From UBA8190 sp003453695 (GTDB taxonomy: Bacteria > Actinomycetota > Acidimicrobiia > Acidimicrobiales > UBA8190), in contig DAIRBY010000012.1 of the NCBI GenBank assembly GCA_036796975.1, positions 5,722 to 69,721 on the forward strand: a DNA stretch of 64,000 bases. The letters are read 5' to 3'. Shown one piece after another: positions 7,417 to 15,044 of the stretch. Numbering within the stretch: the first letter of the stretch is position 1; each line of letters opens with the position of its first letter. Both the position numbers and the translations under genes were made by a program. The notes below the pieces were generated by a model. It did not search any database and was not told the DNA's origin. It saw only the letters and a program-made list of their open reading frames with translations.

Positions 7417-8607
7417 GTGGCATCGCACGGCATCAAGGACCGGGTGGCGATCATCGGCATGGGGTGCACGCCCTTCGGCGAGCACTGGGACAAGGACGTG
7501 GACGACCTGATCGTCGACGCCTCCATGGACGCCTTCAGCTCGGCGGGGGTGACCAAGGACGACGTCGACGCCTACTGGATCGGCACAGCCACCTCGGGCT
7601 CGAGCGGCATGACCCTGGCCCGCCCCCTCCAGATCCAGGGCAAGCCGGTGACCCGGGTGGAGAACTTCTGCGCCACCGGCTCCGAGGCCCTCCGGGCCGC
7701 CGCCTACGCCGTGGCGTCGGGCGCCTACGACATGGCCATGGCGGTGGGGGCAGAGAAGCTGAAGGACGGCGGATATCAGGGCATCGCCTCGCCCAAGCCG
7801 GCCGGTGACGGCACCGCCCGGACGCTCACGGCGGCGGCCATGTACTCGATGATCGTCCCCGCGTATGCCAAGAAGTACGGGCTCGACGAGGACCAGGTCA
7901 TGGACGTCCTCGCCGCCATCGCCACCAAGAACCACGCCAACGGGGCGGTGAACCCCCGAGCCCAGTTCAAAAAGGCGGTCTCCAAGCAGACCGTGCTGTC
8001 GGCGCCGCGCCTGGCCGGCCGTCTCGGCGTGTTCGACTGCGCCGGGGTCGCAGACGGGGCGGCGGCCGCCATCGTGGTGCGTGCCGAGGACGCCTTGGGC
8101 TACACGGACAAGCCGCTCTACATCAAGGCGTTCGCCGTCTCCACCGGCACCGGGTCGGGTCTCATCGACCCCGACTACGACTACACCCACTTCCCCGAGT
8201 GCGAGGCGGCCGCCAACGACGCCTACGCCCAGGCCGGGGTCACCGACCCCCGCCACCAGCTGGCCATGGCCGAGGTGCACGACTGCTTCACCCCCACCGA
8301 GATGGTGCTCATGGAGGACCTGGGCTTCGCCGAGCGGGGCACGGCCTGGAAGGAAGAGCTGGCGGGCACCTTCGACCGCGACGGCGAGCTCCCCGTGAAC
8401 CCCGACGGCGGGCTCAAGAGCTTCGGCCACCCGGTCGGCGCGTCGGGGCTGCGCATGGTGTTCGAGTGCTGGCTCCAGCTGCGCAAGGAGGCCACGCCCG
8501 AGCGCCAGATCACCACAGACCGCACCCTGGCGCTCACCCACAACCTGGGCGGCTACCCGGGCGAGATGGTGTCGCTGGTGTCGATCCTCGGCAGCGAGCT
8601 GGGCTGA
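7417..8607 (+). CDS. Acetyl-CoA acetyltransferase / SCP2-type thiolase
   Basis: 396 residues with an intact thiolase active site: nucleophilic Cys in VENFCATGSEALRAA (about residue 87), HDCFTPTEMV near 288, and SFGHPVGASGLR near 340. Start GTG with the ribosome-binding sequence AGGAGGCGACAGCG in front. It should cleave or condense 3-ketoacyl-CoA, or in the SCP2/Ltp2 manner support retro-aldol cleavage together with a DUF35 partner. Located directly behind the HMGCS-DUF35 fusion and overlapping the SDR gene by four bases, so the three likely form one operon and the first two perhaps one complex. Confidence 0.92.
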   Translation: MASHGIKDRVAIIGMGCTPFGEHWDKDVDDLIVDASMDAFSSAGVTKDDVDAYWIGTATSGSSGMTLARPLQIQGKPVTRVENFCATGSEALRAAAYAVASGAYDMAMAVGAEKLKDGGYQGIASPKPAGDGTARTLTAAAMYSMIVPAYAKKYGLDEDQVMDVLAAIATKNHANGAVNPRAQFKKAVSKQTVLSAPRLAGRLGVFDCAGVADGAAAAIVVRAEDALGYTDKPLYIKAFAVSTGTGSGLIDPDYDYTHFPECEAAANDAYAQAGVTDPRHQLAMAEVHDCFTPTEMVLMEDLGFAERGTAWKEELAGTFDRDGELPVNPDGGLKSFGHPVGASGLRMVFECWLQLRKEATPERQITTDRTLALTHNLGGYPGEMVSLVSILGSELG

Positions 8608-9500
8608 GCGACTCCTTTCTCGACCAGCGCGCCGGGCTGGCGGCCAAGGTCGCCGTCGTCACCGGCGGCGGCGGGGGGCTGGGCCGGGCTTCAGCCCTCG
8701 ACCTGGCCGCCGCAGGCTGCTCCCTGGCGTTGGCAGACCTCGACGCCGCTGCGCTCGCCGCCACCGCCGCCGAGGCCCGGGCCATGGGGGCGGACGTCGT
8801 CACCGCCGCCATCGACGTGCGGGAGCCGGACGCACTGGCGGGGTTCTTCGGCCAAGTCGACGAGCACTTCGGTCGACTGGACATCCTCGTCAACGTGGTC
8901 GGCGGCACCTTCCGGGCCGCCTTCACCGACGTGTCGGCCAAGGGCCGCGACACGCTGGTGCGTACCAACTTCACCTGGGTGGTCGAGTCGACGCAGCTGG
9001 CCGCCCGGCGCATGGCGGCCGGCGGCCGCGGAGGGAGTATCGTCATGCTCACCTCCATCGAGGCCCACCGGGCTGCTCCCGGCTTCGCCGTCTACGCGGC
9101 GATGAAGGCGGCGCTGGCGCACCTGGCCCGGTCCTTGGCCGTGGAGCTCGGCCCCGCCGGGATCCGTGTCAACTGCGTCGCTCCCGACTTCGTGCCCACC
9201 GAGGGCCTCAACGAGGTGGCGAGCACGGCCGGCTCGGGCTCGGCCCGGGCGGCGCGCTCGGCGTCGGACCCGGGTGACGCGCTCACCATCCCGCTCGGTC
9301 GCAAGGGACGGCCCGAGGACGTGGGCAGCTGCGTGCTGTTCCTCGCTTCGGACCTCTCGGGCTACATCACGGGGACGACCCTCCATCCCGACGGCGGGGT
9401 GCTGGCCTCCTCGGGGTGGTGGCGGTGGCCGGAGGAGGGCTTCATGGCCCGGCCTCCGGCGTGGGTCCTCGACCAGCTCGAGGGTCGTCCCGAAGACTGA
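8604..9500 (+). CDS. Short-chain dehydrogenase/reductase, probable CTG start
   Basis: Classical SDR: cofactor loop TGGGGGLGRA about 20 residues from the start, NVVGG, catalytic Ser in LTSIEAH, Tyr-x3-Lys in YAAMK, and a C-terminal LHPDGGVLAS. About 298 residues. No ATG, GTG or TTG lies near the expected N-terminus in this frame. CTG at 8604-8606 overlaps the thiolase stop (CTGA), exactly mimicking the ATGA/GTGA junctions elsewhere in this window, and is the proposed start. Likely oxidises a 3-hydroxyacyl-CoA or a related alcohol in the same pathway. Start position is uncertain; the enzyme assignment is not. Confidence 0.87.
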   Translation: MSDSFLDQRAGLAAKVAVVTGGGGGLGRASALDLAAAGCSLALADLDAAALAATAAEARAMGADVVTAAIDVREPDALAGFFGQVDEHFGRLDILVNVVGGTFRAAFTDVSAKGRDTLVRTNFTWVVESTQLAARRMAAGGRGGSIVMLTSIEAHRAAPGFAVYAAMKAALAHLARSLAVELGPAGIRVNCVAPDFVPTEGLNEVASTAGSGSARAARSASDPGDALTIPLGRKGRPEDVGSCVLFLASDLSGYITGTTLHPDGGVLASSGWWRWPEEGFMARPPAWVLDQLEGRPED

Positions 9501-9554
9501 CGATGGGCGCACCGGTGTGTGCCGGGCGCAGCCGCCCGGGCGCCGGTGGTCGGA

Positions 9555-9704
9555 TCAGTGCCCGGTGGCCAAGCCGATGGCGACGGCGAGGACGATGGGT
9601 CCCACCACGGTGCCGAAGATGACGCCCACGACGATGCCGACGGCGAGCTTTCCGACCTTCACCAGCTGTTCGCGCTCTCGTTGCACCACGTCCGGATCGG
9701 CCAT
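9555..9704 (-). CDS. Small single-span membrane protein
   Basis: 49 residues: a charged N-terminus (MADPDVVQREREQLVKVGK) and one glycine/valine-rich membrane segment to near the end. The ATG at 9704 was chosen over longer options because a strong ribosome-binding site GGGAGGAGACG sits immediately upstream. Function unknown; similar tiny proteins are common in actinobacteria. Confidence 0.6.
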   Translation of the reverse strand: MADPDVVQREREQLVKVGKLAVGIVVGVIFGTVVGPIVLAVAIGLATGH

Positions 9705-9806
9705 CGTCTCCTCCCGGCGACTCATGTCGGCGGCCTCACCGTAGCGTCGCCCGTCACGGGGTGACCATCGGCGCACCGTCGCCGGTGGCGTCGCCGCGCC
9801 GCCCGC

Positions 9807-10301
9807 TCAGCCGCCGCCGGGGAGCGCCCTGATGGCGTCGCTCACCGCCGCCACGAGCTGGGCGGGCGGGGCCGGCTTGCGCAGCCAGCGAAAGACCTTC
9901 GATCCCACCGACCGCTCGACCTCGGCCGGTGAGTAGAACTCGAAGGCCGAGTAGATGACGACCGCCGGCGGGGGCGGGTCGATCTGGTGCAAAAGGGAGA
10001 TCCCGTCGCGTCGGGGCATGTGGAGGTCCAGGACCAGCACGTCGATGGGCCGATCGAGGAGCACCGACAGCGCTGCCTCCCCGTCGGCGGCCTGCAGGCA
10101 CTCGTGGCCCTCGAGCCCGAGGATCTCGGAGAGTGTGTCGCGCAGCGACGCATCGTCCTCGGCGATGAGCACCACCCGGGCCCCGACGGGTGGCTTCCCG
10201 GGCTCCGGGCGTGACGCCGCCGTGGGATCAGGTGGGGGCGAACGCCGGGGCGCCGTCGAATCGCGCTCGTGACTGTCTTCGAGGACCACCGCCATGGCCA
10301 T
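9807..10301 (-). CDS. Stand-alone response-regulator receiver domain
   Basis: 164 residues: a disordered Pro/Ser/Arg-rich N-terminal tail of about 40, then one receiver domain. The acidic pair in IAEDDASLRD, the phosphoacceptor Asp in LVLDLHMP, the switch Ser in VIYSAF and the conserved Lys in LRKPAPP are all present, so phosphorylation should work. There is no output domain, so it must act through protein contacts or a phosphorelay. No histidine kinase is encoded in the window. ATG is preceded by GGGAGAG. Confidence 0.88.
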   Translation of the reverse strand: MAMAVVLEDSHERDSTAPRRSPPPDPTAASRPEPGKPPVGARVVLIAEDDASLRDTLSEILGLEGHECLQAADGEAALSVLLDRPIDVLVLDLHMPRRDGISLLHQIDPPPPAVVIYSAFEFYSPAEVERSVGSKVFRWLRKPAPPAQLVAAVSDAIRALPGGG

Positions 10302-10423
10302 CGGCTCTCTCCCGCCCTACGTCCCGCCTACCGGACTCGCCGGCAGCCTATCCCGCCCCTCGGTCCGGGGCGCCAGCCGGCCGGCGTCGAAACGGCGGCG
10401 GGACAGCAGCCGGCGCCGATCGT

Positions 10424-10429
10424 TATGTT
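10424..10429 (+). promoter_or_regulatory. -10 element TATGTT of a leaderless-type promoter
   Basis: TATGTT lies seven bases before the GTG at 10437. The ATG at 10425 lies inside this box, which argues that it is promoter rather than start codon. Confidence 0.4.
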
Positions 10430-10436
10430 GGTCGCC

Positions 10437-11642
10437 GTGACGGTGGCCGAAGCGGTGGCGAACGACCAGGCGCGCCACCTGGTCTCCCGGGTCGAGCAGC
10501 TCGTCGCCGGCCACGACCCGGCCCGGACCTCCGCCGCCGGGTTCCTGGGGGCGCGCTTCGACGCCGGGCTGGCGTGGGTGTGGTTCCCCGAAGGCCTGGG
10601 CGGCCTGGCGCTGCCCCGCGACATGCAGGGGCCGGTGGAACACGCCCTGCGCAAGGCGGGAGCCCCCGACGAGTCCCAACGCAACGTCATCGGCTACGGC
10701 ATGGCGGCGCCCACCATCTTGACCCACGGCACCGACGCACAGCGTCGCCGCTGGCTCCGGCCCCTGTTCACCTGTGAGGAGATCTGGTGCCAGCTCTTCA
10801 GTGAGCCCGGCGCCGGTTCCGACGTGGCCGGCCTGGCCACGAGGGCTGTCCGCGACGGCGACGAGTGGGTGCTCAGCGGGCAGAAGGTGTGGACCACCTT
10901 GGCCCACACGGCGCGCTGGGGGCTGATCCTGGCTCGCACCGATCCCGACGTCCCCAAGCACCGCGGCCTCACCTACTTCGTGGTCGACATGCACGCGCCC
11001 GGCGTCGAGGTCCGCCCCCTGCGGCAGATGACGGGCGAGGCGGAGTTCAACGAGGTGTTCTTCACCGAGGCTCGGGTCCCCGACGACCAACGCCTCGACG
11101 AGGTGGGCGCCGGGTGGCGGGTGGCCACCACCACGCTCATGAACGAGCGCGTCGCCATCGGCGGCGGGGTGCCGAGGCGTGCCTCCGGCCCCATCCACCA
11201 GGCCATCGACATCTACCGGTCCCAGCCGGGCCGCACGCCGGTGGAACGCGACCGCCTCATGCAGGCGTGGGTGGCCGCCGAGGTCCAGCGCCTCACCAAC
11301 ATGCGGGCTCGCCAACTGCGCCAGGCCGGCACGCCCGGACCGGAGGGCTCGGTGGCGAAGCTGGCGGGCGCCGAGCTCAACAAGGCGGTGTACGAGCTGT
11401 GCGTCGACCTCATGGGCATGGAAGGCACGCTGTACGGGACCCACTACGAGATGACCCGTCCCGACACCGCCGGGGCTCCCCGGGCCGACGCCCGCCACTC
11501 CTTCCTGCGGGCCCGGGCCAACTCGATCGAAGGCGGCACCTCGGAGATCATGAGGAACATCCTGGGCGAGCGGGTGCTGGGCCTCCCCGGCGAGCCCCGG
11601 ATGGACAAGGACCTGCCCTGGTCGGCGGTCCCCCGCAGCTGA
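10437..11642 (+). CDS. Acyl-CoA dehydrogenase
   Basis: 401 residues from GTG 10437 (ATG 10425 is an alternative only four codons longer). Typical features are the FSEPGAGSDVAGLATRA flavin loop near 121, NGQ-type SGQKVWTTLAHTARWG, and a complete SIEGGTSEIMRNILGERVLGLP close to the C-terminus. Close relative of the dehydrogenase at 27672 in length and motifs, both of the group often annotated as fadE-like in mycobacteria. An alpha/beta hydrolase follows after eight bases and is probably cotranscribed. Substrate unknown; no Shine-Dalgarno sequence. Confidence 0.9.
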   Translation: MTVAEAVANDQARHLVSRVEQLVAGHDPARTSAAGFLGARFDAGLAWVWFPEGLGGLALPRDMQGPVEHALRKAGAPDESQRNVIGYGMAAPTILTHGTDAQRRRWLRPLFTCEEIWCQLFSEPGAGSDVAGLATRAVRDGDEWVLSGQKVWTTLAHTARWGLILARTDPDVPKHRGLTYFVVDMHAPGVEVRPLRQMTGEAEFNEVFFTEARVPDDQRLDEVGAGWRVATTTLMNERVAIGGGVPRRASGPIHQAIDIYRSQPGRTPVERDRLMQAWVAAEVQRLTNMRARQLRQAGTPGPEGSVAKLAGAELNKAVYELCVDLMGMEGTLYGTHYEMTRPDTAGAPRADARHSFLRARANSIEGGTSEIMRNILGERVLGLPGEPRMDKDLPWSAVPRS

Positions 11643-11650
11643 GCCCGGGC

Positions 11651-12442
11651 GTGGAACCGACTTCGCCCGTGCACTGGCACGAGCACGACGTGAGCTCAAA
11701 GGGGGTCCGCGAGCGCCGGTTCGACATCGTGCGGTCAGGGCGCACCGTGCCTTCGCTTCTGTGGACGCCGGCGGGAGCCGGTGGCCCGCGCCCGCTCGTG
11801 CTCGTGGGTCACGGTGCCGCCCAGACGAAGTCGGAGGCCTACGTCGTGGCGCTGGCCCGCACCCTGGTGCGCCACCACGCCATGGCGGCGGTGGCCATCG
11901 ACGGTCCCGTGCACGGCGACCGGCGCCCTGGCGGGCACATCGACGGCTCGCTGGTCATGCTCGAGTTCGGCCAGCGGTGGGCCGACGATCCCGGCCTGAC
12001 CGACGACATGATCCGGGACTGGCAGGCGGTGCTGCACGCCGTGCAGGGGCTGGACGAGGTGGGAGCGGGACCCGTCGGGTACTGGGGCCTGTCCATGGGG
12101 ACCATCCTCGGCGTCCCCCTGGTGGTGGCGGAGCCCGCCATCTCGGTGGCCGTGCTCGGGCTGTGGGGGCTCACCGGGCCCACCTCGGCACGACTGGCCG
12201 GTGACGCGGCCGCCGTCGCCTGCCCGGTGCTGTTCCTGGTGCAGTGGGACGACGCCCTGTGCCCACGGCAGCGCAGCTTCGAGCTGTTCGACGCCTTGGG
12301 CACCGGCGACAAACGGCTGCACGCCAACCCCGGCGCCCACTCGGCCGTGCCGCCCCAGGAGTTCCTGGCCACCGCGCAGTTCCTCGCTGATCACCTCGTG
12401 CCCGCCGAGCACCCGACGACCGCCGAGGCCGCCTCCGCCTGA
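11651..12442 (+). CDS. Alpha/beta hydrolase (dienelactone-hydrolase-like)
   Basis: 263 residues from GTG 11651. The nucleophile elbow is GLSMGT (Ser about residue 150), the acid is probably Asp in VQWDDALC, and the catalytic His in NPGAHSA near 233, giving a plausible Ser-Asp-His triad. No signal peptide, so cytoplasmic. It lies eight bases behind an acyl-CoA dehydrogenase and could be a thioesterase or esterase of the same pathway; this is inference from position only. Confidence 0.82.
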   Translation: MEPTSPVHWHEHDVSSKGVRERRFDIVRSGRTVPSLLWTPAGAGGPRPLVLVGHGAAQTKSEAYVVALARTLVRHHAMAAVAIDGPVHGDRRPGGHIDGSLVMLEFGQRWADDPGLTDDMIRDWQAVLHAVQGLDEVGAGPVGYWGLSMGTILGVPLVVAEPAISVAVLGLWGLTGPTSARLAGDAAAVACPVLFLVQWDDALCPRQRSFELFDALGTGDKRLHANPGAHSAVPPQEFLATAQFLADHLVPAEHPTTAEAASA

Positions 12443-12564
12443 TCCGTCACGACGGCAGACGCGACACGGCCGAGCTCACGCACATGGCGCGGGCGCGATG
12501 CACCGTGAGGTGTATCGGTGCTCCGACCGTTGAACTTGAGCGGCCCAACACGCCGCCATGGTCC

Positions 12565-12593
12565 TTGACGATGAGCAGGGCGCGGCCAACGAT
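12565..12593 (+). promoter_or_regulatory. Candidate promoter for the glycine-rich protein
   Basis: TTGACG at 12565-12570 and AACGAT 17 bases downstream, giving a leader of about 30 bases to the GTG at 12629. The 186-base gap after the hydrolase gene contains nothing else recognisable; the GEMM riboswitch core was looked for and not found. Confidence 0.3.
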
Positions 12594-12628
12594 GGCCTTT
12601 CTAAGCAACTTTCCGGGGGGGAATCGCA

Positions 12629-13930
12629 GTGCCGGCAGGCCGCCTGTTGAGATGTCTTGCAGCGTTCCCGTTGGGCGGCGTCGGTGTGGTACTCGCAGGA
12701 CTGCCGGGTGCGCCGTCGGCATCCGGAGCCGGCCCCACCACCACGTTCGTGTACACCGGGACCGAGCAGTCGTACACGGTGCCGACGGGAGCCACCGCGG
12801 TGACGATCACGGCGACGGGTGCCACCGGTGGCCCCAGCTTGAACGCAAAGCCCGGTGGCAATGGCGCGACGGTCACCGCCACCCTTCCGGTTCCCGCCGG
12901 CACGACCACCCTGTACGTCGAGGTCGGTGGTGCGGGCGCCCCAGGACCGTGCTTCTTCGCGTCGCAAGCCGGCGGTGGCGGATTCAACGGTGGAGGATCG
13001 AGCGTGTGCGGGGGCGGAGGCGGCGGGGCTTCGGACGTCCGCACGACCTCCATGGCGGCGGTGGCGGATCCCGCCCTCACCACTGCCGACGACAGCCGCC
13101 TGGTGGTAGCCGGCGGAGGCGGGGGCGGAGGATACGACTGCGGCACGCCGGGAGGGACGGCCGGAGACGAGACCGTCGCCGGTGCCGGTGCCGGTGGCGC
13201 CGGAAGCGACGTGTGCGGCGGGGCCGCGCCCGGTGCCGACGGCGGGCTTGGAGGGACGAACGGAGGCAGCGGCGGCGCTGGGACCGGCGACGAAGCCTGC
13301 CCGGGAGCCAGCGGCACGCTGGGGCAGGGCGGAGACACGTCCTTCACCTGTGACAGCACCAACTACGGAGGCGCCGGCGGCGGCGGCTGGTACGGAGGCG
13401 GGGCCGGTGGTGACGGCAATTACAGCGGTGGCGGCGGTGGGGCCGGGTCGAGCTTCTGGTCGCCTTCGGCCACGAGCACCTCGCTCACCGAGGACGGCTC
13501 GGGCCCGGCCGAGGTGCAGATCACTGCGGTCGTCACGGCTCCGGACCTCTCGCTCGCCGATCCCGGCCCGGGGACTGTGACCAGCGGCAGCTCGTTCTCC
13601 TACACCGTCGTGGTGGCGAACACCGGGGGGTCACCCGCCCATGACGTGGTGGTGGCCGACACGGTGCCGGCCACCACGAAGTACGACTCGGTCTCGACGA
13701 GCCAGGGGACCTGTTCCAGGCTGGCGCCCACCACGCCGCCGAAGACCAAGGGTGGCACCGTCACCTGCACTGCTGGCGACCTGGTTGCAGGCGGCGCCGT
13801 CACGATCACCATCACCGTGATGGCGACGACGCCGGGGACCGTGACCGAACATGCTGTCGTCACCGCCGAGGGCGTGAGCGCTGACAGCGACGACGTCGGT
13901 TCGTCGATGACGCTCGTGCAAGGAAGCTGA
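12629..13930 (+). CDS. Secreted glycine-rich protein with a DUF11 domain
   Basis: 433 residues. An N-terminal signal peptide (RLLRCLAAFPLGGVGVVLAGLPG then ASA-type cleavage near 32) leads to a beta-rich region about 38-110, a very glycine-rich region with scattered Cys (about 115-285), and a C-terminal DUF11-type repeat (about 300-430) containing YTVVVANTGGSPAHDVVVADTVP. No cell-wall anchor or C-terminal membrane segment is seen, so it is probably secreted or loosely wall-associated. GTG start behind GGGGGGG. Likely a surface or matrix protein; the glycine region resembles low-complexity adhesive domains. Confidence 0.75.
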   Translation: MPAGRLLRCLAAFPLGGVGVVLAGLPGAPSASGAGPTTTFVYTGTEQSYTVPTGATAVTITATGATGGPSLNAKPGGNGATVTATLPVPAGTTTLYVEVGGAGAPGPCFFASQAGGGGFNGGGSSVCGGGGGGASDVRTTSMAAVADPALTTADDSRLVVAGGGGGGGYDCGTPGGTAGDETVAGAGAGGAGSDVCGGAAPGADGGLGGTNGGSGGAGTGDEACPGASGTLGQGGDTSFTCDSTNYGGAGGGGWYGGGAGGDGNYSGGGGGAGSSFWSPSATSTSLTEDGSGPAEVQITAVVTAPDLSLADPGPGTVTSGSSFSYTVVVANTGGSPAHDVVVADTVPATTKYDSVSTSQGTCSRLAPTTPPKTKGGTVTCTAGDLVAGGAVTITITVMATTPGTVTEHAVVTAEGVSADSDDVGSSMTLVQGS

Positions 13931-13949
13931 AGGGACCTGGCCGGGGCGA

Positions 13950-14135
13950 CTACCCGGAGACCGGTGGCTCACCTGTCTGCCCGCCGGCTCGTCGAAGTCT
14001 CGAGAACACCAGGACGCCCCAGAGGATCTCCAAGGCCGCCGCCAACCCCAGCACGGCGTGGAGCCAAGGTGGCCGGGAGATGACGACGGCGAGGACGATG
14101 AGCAACGCTGCCAGGCCTGCCGACCAGACGAGCAT
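13950..14135 (-). CDS. Small two-helix membrane protein
   Basis: 61 residues forming two hydrophobic helices (about 2-20 and 25-46) around a short RPPW turn, then a basic tail. The ATG has no ribosome-binding site. The amino-acid composition looks like a true membrane hairpin rather than a high-GC shadow frame, but there is no recognised family. It converges on the glycine-rich protein gene. Confidence 0.45.
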   Translation of the reverse strand: MLVWSAGLAALLIVLAVVISRPPWLHAVLGLAAALEILWGVLVFSRLRRAGGQTGEPPVSG

Positions 14136-14278
14136 TGACAGCGGTCAGGTACACGCGTGTACCGACCATGGTCTCCAGCCAAACAGGCCGGGGACCCTTC
14201 GAACCTGCCTGGTTCACCTCTCGAACCTGAGCCGCCGGCGATATGCCGCCCAATCCCGACGCCTCGGTCGGTGTCGCG

Positions 14279-14641
14279 TCACCGCGCCGGCAACCGGTAC
14301 TCGCGCTGCCATACCGCCAACCCGTCCTGCATCTCACAGACGCTCATGGCCCCGATCGACCTGGCGGCGCCGGTCGCCCGCTCCTCCGTCGTCGCCACCC
14401 ATTCGGCCAGGACGTGCTGTCCCTGCACGGCGATCTCCGAGAACTCCCAACTGACGGGCCGAAAGCGGAGATAGCTCCGACGAACGGCGTTCTCCAGCGC
14501 CAGTCGTCCCCGGACGACCTCGACTCCGTTCACGGTGAACGTGAAGGCCTCATGGAACATCCTCAGGTATGCGTCGACGTCTTCCCTGAGCCAGGCGACA
14601 CGCCGTCTGTCGATGAGGACTGCTGCCTCGGCACGATCCAT
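14279..14641 (-). CDS. SnoaL/NTF2-like small enzyme-fold protein
   Basis: 120 residues with the cone-shaped NTF2-like pattern: an N-terminal helix ending RRRVAWLREDVDAYLRMFHE, then FTFTVNGVEVVRGRLALENA and long beta strands containing WEFSEIAVQGQHVLAEW. Members include polyketide cyclases, ketosteroid isomerase and many unknown proteins; no catalytic residue can be assigned. Starts five bases after a VOC-family gene and is probably cotranscribed with it. Confidence 0.75.
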   Translation of the reverse strand: MDRAEAAVLIDRRRVAWLREDVDAYLRMFHEAFTFTVNGVEVVRGRLALENAVRRSYLRFRPVSWEFSEIAVQGQHVLAEWVATTEERATGAARSIGAMSVCEMQDGLAVWQREYRLPAR

Positions 14642-14645
14642 GTGA

Positions 14646-14990
14646 CTAGCCGGCCACCTCGATCCAGCCGATCACGTTCCCTTCGGGGTCCGAGGTGACC
14701 GCCTTGCGCCCGGCGTCACCGACGGCCTCGGTGGGCCCGGGCGTGATGCCACGAGCGCCCAGACCGGCGACGAACCGATCGAGGTCGTCGACGGACACGG
14801 CCACGATGGCGTGCCCGGCGCGCTTGGCGTCTTCGATCACGTACAGCCAGCCGTCGCCCGCCACACGCCACATCACTTCGTGCTCGTTGGGGACGACGTC
14901 GGCGGGGCGCCCGAACAGCCGCTCGTACCAGGGCGTCGCCGCCCCGAGATCGACCACGGGCACACCGACGAAGAGCGCTTCCATGGTCAT
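14646..14990 (-). CDS. VOC (glyoxalase/bleomycin-resistance) family protein
   Basis: 114 residues with the VOC fold order: FVGVPVVDLGAATPWYERLFG at the N-terminus and a C-terminal half ending TSDPEGNVIGWIEV, the place where a metal-binding Glu usually occurs. Could be an isomerase, a dioxygenase-like enzyme or a resistance protein. Its promoter region is shared with the divergent aldo/keto reductase, with face-to-face -10 boxes only about 13 bases apart. Confidence 0.82.
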   Translation of the reverse strand: MTMEALFVGVPVVDLGAATPWYERLFGRPADVVPNEHEVMWRVAGDGWLYVIEDAKRAGHAIVAVSVDDLDRFVAGLGARGITPGPTEAVGDAGRKAVTSDPEGNVIGWIEVAG

Positions 14991-15011
14991 CCGGCCGGCC
15001 TCACCTGTTGG

Positions 15012-15036
15012 ACGCTACCGCCACGACCGATAGTGT
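15012..15036. promoter_or_regulatory. Face-to-face divergent -10 boxes
   Basis: TAGCGT on the minus strand (15012-15017, for the VOC gene) and TAGTGT on the plus strand (15031-15036, eight bases before the GTG at 15045). The two polymerases would overlap, so the two genes may compete or be controlled together. Confidence 0.4.
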
Positions 15037-15044
15037 CGAACCCG

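Noticed and set aside
10269..10436. Longer start for the acyl-CoA dehydrogenase at 10437
   Set aside because: The extra about 50 residues overlap the divergent regulator gene and its ribosome-binding region, are Pro/Arg-rich and unlike the family N-terminus.
12443..12628. Riboswitch before the glycine-rich protein gene
   Set aside because: The cyclic-di-GMP (GEMM) core and other familiar conserved stretches were looked for and are missing; only a possible promoter remains.
12960..13450. Tandem repeat or CRISPR-like array
   Set aside because: The repetition comes from glycine codons in the glycine-rich domain; there are no regular repeats with spacers.
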